From: Clostridia bacterium
GTDB lineage: Bacteria; Bacillota; Clostridia; Christensenellales; Aristaeellaceae
Assembly (NCBI GenBank): GCA_017521565.1
Contig: JAFXCE010000072.1
Location: forward strand, 1-40,132
DNA: 40,132 nucleotides
Reading direction: 5' to 3'
Shown: positions 1 to 8,290 of the stretch, in pieces
Position numbering within the stretch: the stretch's first letter is position 1
How the letters are laid out: the number at the start of each line of letters is the position of its first letter
Notes under the pieces: generated by a model
What the model saw: the letters and a program-made list of their open reading frames with translations, nothing else
What the model was told of the DNA's origin: nothing
Databases searched by the model: none
Position numbers and translations under genes: made by a program

Positions 1-393
1 GGTGCGACCGGCCCGGTGGGACCGACCGGCGCGACGGGTCCTGTCGGCGCGACTGGCCCGGTGGGGGCGACCGGCCCGGTAGGACCGACCGGCGCGACTG
101 GACCTGTCGGCGCGACTGGCCCGGTGGGCGCGACCGGCCCGGTGGGACCGACCGGCGCGACGGGTCCTGTCGGCGCGACTGGCCCGGTGGGCGCGACCGG
201 CGCTGTCGGCCCAACGGGTGCAACCGGTCCTGCCGGCCCGACAGGTCCGACAGGTCCAACCGGCCCTGCCGGCGCTGACGCCGAATTCACTCCGGCAGCG
301 CCTGTTGCCGATGCGACGGTAGAAACCGGCGTTCTGGAACAATTCAATCTGCTTCTGGCGAACCTGCGCGCCGCCGGACTGCTGGAAACCTGA
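1..393 (+). CDS. Collagen-like Gly-X-Y repeat protein, 5' end missing
   Basis: The frame is open from base 1, so the gene begins before the window. The visible 130 residues are mostly Gly-X-Y triplets ([15 protein letters not shown] units) in a 21-residue / 63-base higher-order repeat, then a short non-repetitive tail (about 90-130) ending in a hydrophobic [10 protein letters not shown] segment. Such triplets form collagen-like triple helices. In spore-forming Firmicutes, proteins of this build (BclA type) decorate the spore surface, and the short tail is likely a trimerisation or anchoring cap; that role is inferred. Threonine in the Y position is common in bacterial collagens and can be glycosylated. 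A strong terminator follows directly. The DNA-level repeats make this tract prone to length change and assembly collapse. Family assignment is confident, function is not. Confidence 0.85.
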   Translation, partial: GATGPVGPTGATGPVGATGPVGATGPVGPTGATGPVGATGPVGATGPVGPTGATGPVGATGPVGATGAVGPTGATGPAGPTGPTGPTGPAGADAEFTPAAPVADATVETGVLEQFNLLLANLRAAGLLET

Positions 394-400
394 CACACAG

Positions 401-441
401 AAAAAGCCGAAGCTGACTTTATGCCAGCTCCGGCCTTTTTT
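401..441 (+). terminator. Rho-independent terminator of the collagen-like gene
   Basis: GCCG-A-AGCTG pairs with CAGCT-C-CGGC around a 9-base loop and is followed by TTTTTT. An A-run precedes the stem, so it could also stop minus-strand transcription leaving the DUF5662 gene that converges here. Confidence 0.8.
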
Positions 442-457
442 ATTCTCCTGACGCTCT

Positions 458-997
458 TTATCCTTCTCTGATCCAGCTGCGCAGCGCTGCAAACATCGCA
501 TCCTCGCCCTCGTCGCGCAGCTGTGTGAGAAAGCGGATCAGCAATACCCGCGTGCTTTCATGCATGCTGTCGCGCATCCTGCCGTTCATCAGGTATTCAA
601 GCGGCGCCGCGTCCGTATAGGCTGCGCCCTTATAGATCTTGCTCGCCGCAACGCGGTCGCAAAGCATTTCCGCCAGATAGCGTCTGGGCATCGGAACAGC
701 CGTATAACGCTTTTCCGCCAGATTAAAATCCGTCCAGTATTCCCAGTGATGGCGGTTTCTCCCCTTGTGGTGCATCCATGCCAGCGAACTTCCGTTGAGC
801 CTGCGCGCGTCCTCCGTCGGGGAATGCGTACCATCGAAGTAACGTACGCCCTCCATGAACTCCACCGGGCTGTACTTGGACAGGTCATGAAAAAGTCCCT
901 GCCAGAGAATCCCCGCCTTCGCACAGTGCGCAATGACGCGATGCCTATGCCGCGTAATCGTACTCAGATGACCCCAGAAACGCCTGATACCGTTCAT
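458..997 (-). CDS. DUF5662 family protein
   Basis: A 179-residue protein of unknown function. The visible features are an early HCAKAGILWQGLFHDLSKYS stretch with an HD pair, then a WMHHKGRNRHHWEYW cluster rich in His and Trp. This pattern is what I recognise as DUF5662, common in Firmicutes and their phages; the histidines suggest metal binding, which is inference. The start chosen is the ATG at 997, whose first base is also the last base of the mnmA stop (TGATG overlap), indicating translational coupling. A longer open frame to 1189 runs antiphase inside mnmA and has no homology-like features. It is the last gene of the 6444-458 minus-strand run and ends just before the convergent terminator at 401-441. 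Confidence 0.75.
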   Translation of the reverse strand: MNGIRRFWGHLSTITRHRHRVIAHCAKAGILWQGLFHDLSKYSPVEFMEGVRYFDGTHSPTEDARRLNGSSLAWMHHKGRNRHHWEYWTDFNLAEKRYTAVPMPRRYLAEMLCDRVAASKIYKGAAYTDAAPLEYLMNGRMRDSMHESTRVLLIRFLTQLRDEGEDAMFAALRSWIREG

Positions 998-2100
998 CAG
1001 CCCACCTGCCCTGCGTCGAGGACCTGCTCGCAAACCGCGCCGCCAAGGCACACGTCGCCCATATACAGCACCATGCTCTGCCCCGGCGTAACGGCGCGCT
1101 GCCGCTCCTTCGCCGAAATATGCAGCTTCCCGCCGTCCAGCACCGTGACATGCACCTGCTGATCCGGCTGGCGGTAGCGGTATTTGCACGTGCAGTCAAA
1201 TTCCATCGCCGGCGGCTCGCCCGCTATCCACGTTGCGCCTTCACCGATGGCGTTTTTGCTGTAGAGCAGCGGATGATCCTCGCCGCATGTGACGATCAGT
1301 TCGTTGCTTTCCATATTCTTCGCCAGCACAAACCAGCGTCCGCCGCTGCCCATGCCGTCCACGCCGCCGATGCCCAATCCCCTGCGCTGACCGAGGGTGT
1401 AGTACATCAGGCCGTCGTGCCTGCCGACCACCCGCCCGTCAAGCGTCACCATGCGGCCCGGCTGCGCCGGAAGGAACTGCTTGAGGAAGGGTTTAAAATT
1501 CCTCTCGCCAATGAAACACACACCGGTTGAGTCCTTTTTATGCGACGTAATCAGGCCGGCGTCCTTGGCGATCTCGCGTACCTGCGCCTTGGTCAGATGA
1601 CCGACGGGGAACATCGCCTTTTCAAGCGCCCGCTGACCCAGCATGTACAGGAAATAGCTCTGATCCTTGTTGGGATCATCGCCGCGCAGCAGCTGCTTTT
1701 TGCCATCCTGCGCCGCGCCAAGGTTGCAGAAATGCCCCGTTGCCAGATGGTCCGCGCCCAATTCTATCGCAAAATCCAGAAACGCCTTGAACTTGATCTC
1801 CCGGTTGCACAGCACATCGGGGTTGGGCGTACGCCCACGGCGATACTCATCAAGGAAATACGAGAACACACGGTCATAGTATTCCTTCACGAAATTGACC
1901 GAGTAGTACGGGATGTCGATCTTATCGCATACCTCGCGCACATCCGCCCAGTCCGTCTCGCTGGTGCATACGCCGTTATCGTCTTTTTCCTCCCAGTTCT
2001 TCATGAACACGCCGATCACCTCGTGCCCCTGCTGCTTGAGCAGCAGCGCCGCGACGGACGAGTCCACGCCGCCGGACATGCCGACTACAATTCTTGCCAT
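997..2100 (-). CDS. mnmA: tRNA-specific 2-thiouridylase MnmA
   Basis: MnmA transfers sulfur to C2 of the wobble uridine U34 in tRNA-Lys, -Glu and -Gln, giving the s2U part of mnm5s2U, using ATP and a persulfide donor in the cytoplasm. The 367-residue protein has the N-terminal PP-loop SGGVDSS (9-15), and the two catalytic cysteines in NPDVLCN (Cys98) and STGVCFIG (Cys195), at the usual spacing. Length is normal for the family. The start is ATG at 2100 with AAGGAG five bases upstream. It follows the HAD-thymidylate kinase gene by 12 bases and overlaps the DUF5662 gene by one base, so it is probably transcribed with both. No separate cysteine desulfurase lies next to it, unlike in some Clostridia. 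Confidence 0.97.
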   Translation of the reverse strand: MARIVVGMSGGVDSSVAALLLKQQGHEVIGVFMKNWEEKDDNGVCTSETDWADVREVCDKIDIPYYSVNFVKEYYDRVFSYFLDEYRRGRTPNPDVLCNREIKFKAFLDFAIELGADHLATGHFCNLGAAQDGKKQLLRGDDPNKDQSYFLYMLGQRALEKAMFPVGHLTKAQVREIAKDAGLITSHKKDSTGVCFIGERNFKPFLKQFLPAQPGRMVTLDGRVVGRHDGLMYYTLGQRRGLGIGGVDGMGSGGRWFVLAKNMESNELIVTCGEDHPLLYSKNAIGEGATWIAGEPPAMEFDCTCKYRYRQPDQQVHVTVLDGGKLHISAKERQRAVTPGQSMVLYMGDVCLGGAVCEQVLDAGQVG

Positions 2101-2112
2101 GCTGTCTCCTTA

Positions 2113-3393
2113 TCATTTAAGCGCATGCAGCTTTTGATCCACTGCGGCGATCATCGCTTCGGATACTTCTTCAATGGAAAGGCCTGCATCCACCGTCACC
2201 ACGCGCTCCATATCCCCGCGCGCATACAGCGCCTCGTAGGCTTTGTACGTGCGCTCAAAGAAGCTCGCCTTTTCCCGCTCAAGCCTGTCCGGCTCAGATG
2301 TGCTCAGCCTGCGGGACAGCGCCTTCTCCGGCGGCATGCGCAGGTAAACGGTGATGTCCGGTGTCGCGCAGTCAACGGCAAAGCGATTGATGGCCTCCAC
2401 CGTGTCTGTACCCAGCTGTCTGCCGCCGCCCTGATAGGCGATGGACGAATCCACAAACCTGTCGCAGACCACGGCCTTACCGTCAGCAAGCGCGGGAAGA
2501 ATCTTCGCGCGGACATTCTGCGCGCGAGACGCCGCATACAGATACGCCTCCGTCAGGTCGTCCATGGCGGTGTTGGCAGGATCGAGAATGAGCTCTCGGA
2601 TCTTCTCTGCGATCTCGTCGCCGCCCGGCTCCCGCGTGAGCTGCACATCCCATCCAAGCTGCGCCAGATGCTCAATGAGCGCATTGCGCTGCGTCGTTTT
2701 GCCGCAGCCGTCCACGCCCTCCATCGTCAGGAACACGCCCTTTGCCCGCGGCGCGTCGCCCAGCAGAATATCAGAAAGCTCCGCAACCGTCTCGGCGATA
2801 TGCGTCGCGCCTGCGGTTTCCAGCTCCTCCCGCGTGCCGTAGCCATAGCATACGCCAATGGTATCCACGCCGTTTTCCTGACCGCCCTCCACGTCGTAGC
2901 AGCGGTCGCCGATCATCACCGGAACGCCGCCCAGCTGCGCAACAGCCTTGCGGACGATCCACGCCTTGCTGGCGTGCGTATTGCTCATATCCGGGCCGAT
3001 GAGCGCATCAAGATACGGCTCAAAGCCAAACTTTTTGGCAATCTTCTCCGCAAAAGCCTGCGGCTTCGCCGTGCAGATCGCGATCTTCGCGCCGTTCTTC
3101 TTCAGGCTGCGCAGCAGCGAAGGGATGCCGGTGTATACTTCATTCTCCGCCCAGCCCAGCACTGAAAAGCGCTCGCGATAATAAGCAATGGCCTGATGCG
3201 CCTGCTCCTCGTTCATGCCCACAACACGCTGGAAGGATTCAAACAGCGGCGGCCCGATGAAAGACATGAACTGTTCCGCCGTATAGCCGCTGTAGCCCAT
3301 CTTCTCGCACGCGTAAAGCGCAGATCGGGTGATGCCCTTTTCGCTTCTGGTAAGCGTTCCGTCCAGGTCAAACAGGATTGTCGTGTACTTCAT
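2113..3393 (-). CDS. tmk: HAD phosphatase fused to thymidylate kinase
   Basis: A 426-residue two-domain protein. Residues 1-212 are a HAD hydrolase of the GphA/5'-nucleotidase type: motif I DLDGT (9-13, Asp nucleophile), motif II Thr in CTAKP (107-111), a Lys in HASKA (about 143) and motif IV GDRCYD (162-167). Residues 219-426 are a complete thymidylate kinase: P-loop GVDGCGKTT (226-234), TREPGG (253-258), the DRF motif (311-313) and SSIAYQGGGR (316-325). dTMP kinase makes dTDP from dTMP and ATP, essential for dTTP synthesis. The linker is only about seven residues and there is no in-frame stop or internal start with a good ribosome-binding site, so the fusion appears real. The phosphatase substrate is unknown; a nucleotide or dUMP/dTMP-like substrate would be notable. 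It is three bases downstream of the 299-aa gene. Confidence 0.93.
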   Translation of the reverse strand: MKYTTILFDLDGTLTRSEKGITRSALYACEKMGYSGYTAEQFMSFIGPPLFESFQRVVGMNEEQAHQAIAYYRERFSVLGWAENEVYTGIPSLLRSLKKNGAKIAICTAKPQAFAEKIAKKFGFEPYLDALIGPDMSNTHASKAWIVRKAVAQLGGVPVMIGDRCYDVEGGQENGVDTIGVCYGYGTREELETAGATHIAETVAELSDILLGDAPRAKGVFLTMEGVDGCGKTTQRNALIEHLAQLGWDVQLTREPGGDEIAEKIRELILDPANTAMDDLTEAYLYAASRAQNVRAKILPALADGKAVVCDRFVDSSIAYQGGGRQLGTDTVEAINRFAVDCATPDITVYLRMPPEKALSRRLSTSEPDRLEREKASFFERTYKAYEALYARGDMERVVTVDAGLSIEEVSEAMIAAVDQKLHALK

Positions 3394-3396
3394 CGC

Positions 3397-4296
3397 TTAT
3401 CCCTGCTTTCTGCGGCGGCGCGGCTGATTCCTGTTCGCGCCTCCGCGTCCTTCCCGGAACATTTCCCCCTCATGGGGTTCATTCCCGGCTTCTTCTTTGG
3501 GCAGCTTTCCGCCGCTCTTCGGCTTTGCGTTCGCAGGCTTCTTCGCCTGACGCTCCGCCTTCTGCCGGTCAATCTCTTCCTTGGCCCATTTCACCGCTTC
3601 ACGGCTGACCAGCGGATCGACATACGGATACAGCGCCGGAAATGCACGCTCAAGCGCGCGGCCATACAGCGTCGCCACACGCGCATGGGTCATGCGCTCG
3701 TCAAATCCGAACGCATCGCCCAGCTGCTCCTTAAGCGCCGCAAGCATTTTTTCATCCGGCGCAAACACGCAGGCCCGACGCTGGTTCTCCTCGTCAAAGA
3801 CCAGCACATGGCCAATCGTCTCCTCCATGCCCTTGCCTGCGCACAGCCGCGCCAGATGCGCAGAAACCAGGCTGAGCGCAAACGCCGTGCGCACGCGCAG
3901 CCCCGGGCGGCAGGCGGGATCGATCTCCGTCACCTGCCTGTACGTCGTCTTGAGCCGCTCACCGCGCCTGACCGGGCGCATCGCAGCGATGCTGTTTAGC
4001 GGGATCTGCACGACGGTGATCGGGCTGTCGCCCAGACGGCGCTCCAGCACAATGGAGCCCGTCTTGAGCGTATAGACATAGCACGCGACCGTCTTTCGCA
4101 TAAAGCAGAAGAGCAGCCAGACGACATACAGATAAAACGCAATATTCAGAATGCCCAGTCCGCTTGCCGCGATCAGCAGGTTGATGATCACCTGCGCTGC
4201 AGCCAGACGCAGCAGAATGCCCGCAACAGCAAGCAGAAACCCTTTGCCTGTCAGAGGCTTTGCAGCGCATTGCTGCCTGTAGATGATGCTGTCCAT
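3397..4296 (-). CDS. Membrane protein of unknown function with basic tail
   Basis: A 299-residue protein I do not recognise. Two hydrophobic segments (about 18-45 and 47-67) form a membrane hairpin near the N-terminus. They are followed by a soluble region with a beta-rich stretch (about 70-130, VLERRLGDSPITVVQIPLNSI) resembling the PH-like cytoplasmic domains found next to such hairpins; this is inference. The last 60 residues are very rich in Lys, Arg, Pro and Gly (KKPANAKPKSGGKLPKEE; RRRRKQG) and look disordered, perhaps nucleic-acid or membrane binding. Spacing is four bases from the 111-aa gene upstream and three bases to the HAD-Tmk gene, so it sits inside the operon. No catalytic motif is visible. 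Confidence 0.75.
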   Translation of the reverse strand: MDSIIYRQQCAAKPLTGKGFLLAVAGILLRLAAAQVIINLLIAASGLGILNIAFYLYVVWLLFCFMRKTVACYVYTLKTGSIVLERRLGDSPITVVQIPLNSIAAMRPVRRGERLKTTYRQVTEIDPACRPGLRVRTAFALSLVSAHLARLCAGKGMEETIGHVLVFDEENQRRACVFAPDEKMLAALKEQLGDAFGFDERMTHARVATLYGRALERAFPALYPYVDPLVSREAVKWAKEEIDRQKAERQAKKPANAKPKSGGKLPKEEAGNEPHEGEMFREGRGGANRNQPRRRRKQG

Positions 4297-4300
4297 CCCA

Positions 4301-4636
4301 TTACTCCATGAGTCCGGACGCTTCCATGAAAGCCTGCTGCGCTTCCATGTAGCTGTTAAGCAGCTGCGCTGCAGCGTTCATCGCGTCCTCGTCGTCCGTA
4401 TCCCCGCAGAGCCTTTCAAGCAGCGCCTCAAACGCATCGTCATCGTCATACTCACCTTCGCCCATCAGGCCATCCTCGTCAATCACGTCGATTTCGCGCA
4501 TATACGCCATGTCCGCCTCAATCGCGCGGCGAATGAAGCGCTCCAGCTTCTGCTGCGCGAGCTTATGGCCTTCCTTGCGCATCGCCTTTGCGATAAACGG
4601 AACAGCTTCCTCGACGTTATAGCCCTGCATGATCAT
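4301..4636 (-). CDS. Small acidic protein, unknown
   Basis: A 111-residue, strongly acidic, probably all-helical protein (an EGEYDDDDAFEALLERL stretch in the middle). Its ATG at 4636 overlaps the pepF stop as ATGA, with AGGAGG seven bases upstream, so it is translationally coupled to pepF; an ATG two codons later is an alternative start. I recognise no family. The acid-rich, Met-rich make-up suggests a small binding or adaptor protein, but nothing in the sequence proves this. Confidence 0.7.
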   Translation of the reverse strand: MIMQGYNVEEAVPFIAKAMRKEGHKLAQQKLERFIRRAIEADMAYMREIDVIDEDGLMGEGEYDDDDAFEALLERLCGDTDDEDAMNAAAQLLNSYMEAQQAFMEASGLME

Positions 4637-6444
4637 GCGTTTTCCTCCTGAGAGAGCAGCTCGCGATAGAGCATCACCAGCTCAGCAAAGTAATCCAGCG
4701 CCTCACAGACCGGCTGCGGCGTGGACATATCGACGCCCGCCACCTTGAGTTCCTCAATCGGCGTCATGCTGCCGCCCAGCGTCAGGAACCTGCGATAGGC
4801 CGCCAGCTTCTCTTCATCGCCGCTGAGGATGCCGCGCGCCAGCGCCACCGCCGCGCAGAAGCCCGTCGCATACTTGTAAACGTAGAAGGAGCTGTAGAAG
4901 TGCGGAATGCGCATCCACTCATACTGCACTTCCTTGTCGACCTTCACCGCCCTGCCGTAGTAGAGCTTGTTGAGGTCGTAGTACATCGCGCAGAGGTTAT
5001 CCTTGGTCAGGCTCTCGCCCGCCTCGGCCATGGCATGCGCCTTGTGCTCGAATTCCGCAAACATCGTCTGGCGGAAGACCGTCGTACGGAAATGCTCCAG
5101 CAGATGACCGATGAGCATGATTCTCGCCGCGCGGTTGCCCTCGTATTTCTTCATCAGGTATTCAGAGAGCAGGATCTCGTTGCAGGTCGAGGCAACCTCG
5201 GCGACAAAGATCGTATAGTCCGCCTTCGCGCTGGGCTGCGTCTTGTTGGAATAGAAGCTGTGCATCGCGTGGCCCATCTCATGGCAGAGCGTGGAGAGGC
5301 CGTCGTAGGTCTTCTTGTGGTTGAGCAGCACATACGGCGGAGCGCTGTGCACGCTGGTGGAATACGCGCCGCCGCGCTTATTCTTGGTCTCGTAGACATC
5401 GATCCAGCGGTCCGGGAGCGCGCGGGACGCATCGGCGACATAGTCCTCGCCCAGCGGCTTTACCGCCTCCAGGAAGGTCTCAAACGCCTCGTCGATATCC
5501 ATCTTGATGTCAAAGCCGGTATCCACGCCCAGATACATATCGTACATGTGCATGTTCGCCAGGCCAACCTGCTCCTTCTTGATGCGCAGGTACTCCGCCA
5601 GCGTATCAAGACCGCCATGGATAGCGTCAATCAGGCTGTCATAGACATCCTCGCTGACATCATCGCGATAGAGATAGGACTCGCGGCAGTTCTTGAAACC
5701 GCGCGCCTTGGCATTGAAGATATCGCCCTTAACCTGACCGGCATACATCGCCGCGATCGCGTTGCCCAGCTTGCCGTAGCCCTTCATCACGTTGGTATAG
5801 GCCGCCTTACGCACAGCGCGGTCGGGGCTGACAAGGAAGGAATTCAGGCGAACGTCGGTCAGCTTGGTCTTCTTGCCGTCCTCGCCGCGTGTCGTGCCCA
5901 GATCCATGTCCGCGTCGGTCAGCATGTCATACGCGTTCTCGCTTGCGCCGCAGACGTCGCCGGCCATCGCCAGCAGCTGCTCCTCACGCGCAGAAAGGGT
6001 ATGCGGTTTCATGCGCAGCGTCTTGGCAAGCGCCGCGTCAAAGTCCGCAAAGTCCGGATCGGCAATATAGCCTTCCAGCACGCCATCCGCAAGGGACAGA
6101 AGCTCCGGCGTTATAAACGCCGCCTTCGCCATCACCTCGCTGTAGAGCGTGCCCGCGCGGCCGAGCATCGCCTGATACTTGCCGGCAGTGGTATCCTCGT
6201 TCTGCTTCATCATCGCATAGGTATAGATGCAGCTGAGCACGCAGCCCATCTCATCCTCCATGCGCAGACAGCTGAGCACGGCCTCCTTGCCGCTTGCCAG
6301 CGTGCCGGCCTTCGCCGCGATCGCATCGCCCAGCTCCTTGAGCTTTGCAAACGCCGCCTCCCATGCCTCGTCGCTTTCATAAATACGCGTCACATCCCAA
6401 GTATACTTGGGATCGACCGTGCTTCTGGTGAGTTCGTTTTCCAT
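4633..6444 (-). CDS. pepF: Oligoendopeptidase F (M3B metallopeptidase)
   Basis: A 603-residue cytoplasmic zinc peptidase that cuts short peptides (roughly 7-17 residues) and helps peptide recycling. The zinc motif HEMGH is at about 388-392, in the context LCHEMGHAMHSFYS, with the M3 helper region FVAEVASTCNEILL about 30 residues on (third ligand Glu). Length matches PepF of other Firmicutes. Two ATGs are possible: 6453 has AAAGG directly abutting it, whereas 6444 has the same AAAGG at nine bases, so 6444 is preferred. It heads the packed run of minus-strand genes down to 458, and its stop overlaps the next gene. The 6454-6614 gap upstream holds a repeat rather than an evident promoter. Confidence 0.95.
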   Translation of the reverse strand: MENELTRSTVDPKYTWDVTRIYESDEAWEAAFAKLKELGDAIAAKAGTLASGKEAVLSCLRMEDEMGCVLSCIYTYAMMKQNEDTTAGKYQAMLGRAGTLYSEVMAKAAFITPELLSLADGVLEGYIADPDFADFDAALAKTLRMKPHTLSAREEQLLAMAGDVCGASENAYDMLTDADMDLGTTRGEDGKKTKLTDVRLNSFLVSPDRAVRKAAYTNVMKGYGKLGNAIAAMYAGQVKGDIFNAKARGFKNCRESYLYRDDVSEDVYDSLIDAIHGGLDTLAEYLRIKKEQVGLANMHMYDMYLGVDTGFDIKMDIDEAFETFLEAVKPLGEDYVADASRALPDRWIDVYETKNKRGGAYSTSVHSAPPYVLLNHKKTYDGLSTLCHEMGHAMHSFYSNKTQPSAKADYTIFVAEVASTCNEILLSEYLMKKYEGNRAARIMLIGHLLEHFRTTVFRQTMFAEFEHKAHAMAEAGESLTKDNLCAMYYDLNKLYYGRAVKVDKEVQYEWMRIPHFYSSFYVYKYATGFCAAVALARGILSGDEEKLAAYRRFLTLGGSMTPIEELKVAGVDMSTPQPVCEALDYFAELVMLYRELLSQEENA

Positions 6445-6472
6445 GACAACCATCCTTTCAATAATGGGAACG

Positions 6473-6612
6473 ACGGGGCTTCCGCCCCGTACCCCGCCCG
6501 AGGGACATTGTCCCTCGGACTCCCTTCTTCGCTTCGCGCAATATATCGTAACTATGCAGGCCTCATGCCTCCCCTTTTAAGGGGAGGTGGCAGCCGAAGG
6601 CTGACGGAGAGG
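6473..6612. repeat. Hairpin-rich intergenic repeat cluster
   Basis: Four perfect inverted repeats stand in a row: ACGGGGC/GCCCCGT (6473-6490), CCGAGGGA/TCCCTCGG (6498-6518), CCTCCCC/GGGGAGG (6568-6587) and CAGCC/GGCTG (6591-6603). The last two together (6568-6612) match a palindromic repeat that I recall as dispersed many times through genomes of gut Clostridia; copy number here cannot be checked. It has no coding capacity. It fills the whole gap between pepF and the DUF711 gene and could act as a transcript stabiliser, a terminator or a non-autonomous mobile repeat. Confidence 0.6.
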
Positions 6613-6614
6613 TC

Positions 6615-7970
6615 TTAGTTCTTCAGGCTCTGCAGCGGCGCCGGGATGCGGCCGCCGCGGGCGATAAACTTCTCCGCGGAATACGGGCTCACGCGCATGA
6701 TCGGCGCGCGGCCAAACAGTCCGCCAAACTCGACCTCGTCGCCGACGTCCTTGCCCGGCGCGGGAATGATGCGCACGGCGGTCGTCTTGCTATTGACCAT
6801 GCCGATGGCGGCTTCGTCCGCGATGATCGCAGCGATCGTGCTCGCCGGGGTGTTGCCCGGAACAGCAATCATATCAAGGCCGACAGAGCAGACGCAGGTC
6901 ATCGCCTCGAGCTTTTCAAGGCTGAGCGCACCCTTCGCCGCCGCGTTGATCATGCCGATATCCTCAGACACCGGAATGAACGCGCCGGACAGGCCGCCGA
7001 CGTGGCTGGACGCCATGACGCCGCCCTTCTTCACCGCATCGTTGAGCAGCGCAAGCGCCGCTGTCGTACCGTGGCATCCGCAGCACTCCAGGCCCATCTC
7101 CTCGAGGATATGCGCCACGGAATCGCCCATCGCCGGGGTCGGCGCAAGGGAGAGATCCACGATGCCGAACGGCACGCCAAGCCTTGCAGACGCCTCGCGC
7201 GCAATCAGCTGGCCCACGCGCGTGATCTTGAATGCCGTGCGCTTAATGGTCTCTGCCACCACGTCAAAGGGCTGATCCTGCGCGGAAATTTCCAGTGCGC
7301 GCTTAACAACGCCCGGGCCGGAAATACCCACGTTGATGCAGCAGTCGCCCTCGCCCGGGCCATGAAACGCACCCGCCATGAAGGGATTGTCCTCCACCGC
7401 GTTGGCAAAGACGACCAGCTTCATGCAGCCGGAGGCATCCGTGTCCTTCGTCGCCTCAGCAATGTCCTTAATTGCCTCGCCGCACAGGCGCACAGCGTCC
7501 ATATCAATGCCCGCGCGGGTAGACGCTACGTTCACAGACGAGCAGACGCGTTCGGTCGTGGAGAGTGCTTCCGGCAGAGACGCGATCAGCGCCCGGTCAG
7601 ACTTGGTCATACCCTTCTGCACCAGAGCGGTATAGCCGCCGATATAGTTGACGCCAGTCTCTTTCGCCGCCGCGTCCATCGCACGTGCCACGACGATCGG
7701 ATCGCCGCAGGACGCCGCCACAAGGCTCGCCGGGGTGACAGAAATCCGCTTGTTGACGATCGGAATGCCAAACTCGCGCTCCAGCTCCTCGCCGGTCTTC
7801 ACCAGATGCTCGGCCTGTTTGGTAATGCGGTCGTATATGTTATTGTAAAGAATGCTCTTATCCGGATGCGCGCATTCATAGAGTGAAATGCCCATCGTGA
7901 TCGTACGGATATCGAGCTTTTCCTCATTGATCATCCGTACGGTCTGCAGAATTTCAGACGTATTGATCAT
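6615..7970 (-). CDS. PFL family protein (DUF711, UPF0210)
   Basis: A 451-residue protein of the DUF711 family, whose fold resembles pyruvate formate-lyase/ribonucleotide reductase barrels. The catalytic role is not established. Recognisable family features are the N-terminal [25 protein letters not shown], the Gly-rich [15 protein letters not shown] and a Cys-rich [15 protein letters not shown]. The length equals that of family members. The gene directly follows the small ACT protein (15-base gap). This pair is conserved across Firmicutes and archaea, implying that the ACT partner senses a ligand for the DUF711 protein. The start ATG at 7970 is preceded by GGAGG. Confidence 0.92.
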   Translation of the reverse strand: MINTSEILQTVRMINEEKLDIRTITMGISLYECAHPDKSILYNNIYDRITKQAEHLVKTGEELEREFGIPIVNKRISVTPASLVAASCGDPIVVARAMDAAAKETGVNYIGGYTALVQKGMTKSDRALIASLPEALSTTERVCSSVNVASTRAGIDMDAVRLCGEAIKDIAEATKDTDASGCMKLVVFANAVEDNPFMAGAFHGPGEGDCCINVGISGPGVVKRALEISAQDQPFDVVAETIKRTAFKITRVGQLIAREASARLGVPFGIVDLSLAPTPAMGDSVAHILEEMGLECCGCHGTTAALALLNDAVKKGGVMASSHVGGLSGAFIPVSEDIGMINAAAKGALSLEKLEAMTCVCSVGLDMIAVPGNTPASTIAAIIADEAAIGMVNSKTTAVRIIPAPGKDVGDEVEFGGLFGRAPIMRVSPYSAEKFIARGGRIPAPLQSLKN

Positions 7971-7985
7971 AGCAAACCTCCGCGC

Positions 7986-8261
7986 TCAAATGCGGTGCAT
8001 CGCATCGAAGATTTCGCTGCGCTGGATGCGAATCTGCAGACCCATCTCATTGCCCAGCGCCACCAGACTGTCGGACAGCTGCGCAAAGGTGGACAGAGAG
8101 ATATCTACGATCATGATCATGTTGAACATGCCGGACAGAACAGTCTGAGAGATATCCAGAATATTCGCCTTATGCTCGGAGAGCACGGCGCTCACGCGGG
8201 CAATAATGCCCACCGTATCGTTGCCCACAACGGTGACAACAGCAGTATTCTTCTTTTCCAT
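7986..8261 (-). CDS. ACT domain protein (UPF0237)
   Basis: A 91-residue stand-alone ACT domain. The pattern is typical: AVVTVVGNDTVGIIARVSAVLSE (first beta strand and helix), then ANILDISQTVLSGMFNMIMIVDIS. ACT domains bind amino acids or related small molecules and usually dimerise. UPF0237 proteins are nearly always encoded just upstream of a DUF711 protein, as here, so a regulatory role toward that partner is the natural inference. The ATG at 8261 is the only sensible start. Confidence 0.92.
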   Translation of the reverse strand: MEKKNTAVVTVVGNDTVGIIARVSAVLSEHKANILDISQTVLSGMFNMIMIVDISLSTFAQLSDSLVALGNEMGLQIRIQRSEIFDAMHRI

Positions 8262-8290
8262 GATAATTTCTTCCTTTTCTCTGTTTGGTT

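Noticed and set aside
1-290. Tandem repeats resembling a CRISPR array
   Set aside because: The repeat units contain no spacers; they are in-frame Gly-X-Y codons of a collagen-like protein.
945-1199. Minus-strand frame of 84 codons within mnmA
   Set aside because: Overlaps mnmA in another frame; no ribosome-binding site and no family features.
1540-3165. Long plus-strand open frame (541 codons)
   Set aside because: It lies antiphase on mnmA and HAD-Tmk, both with strong family motifs. Long antisense frames are common in GC-rich DNA with Firmicute codon bias.
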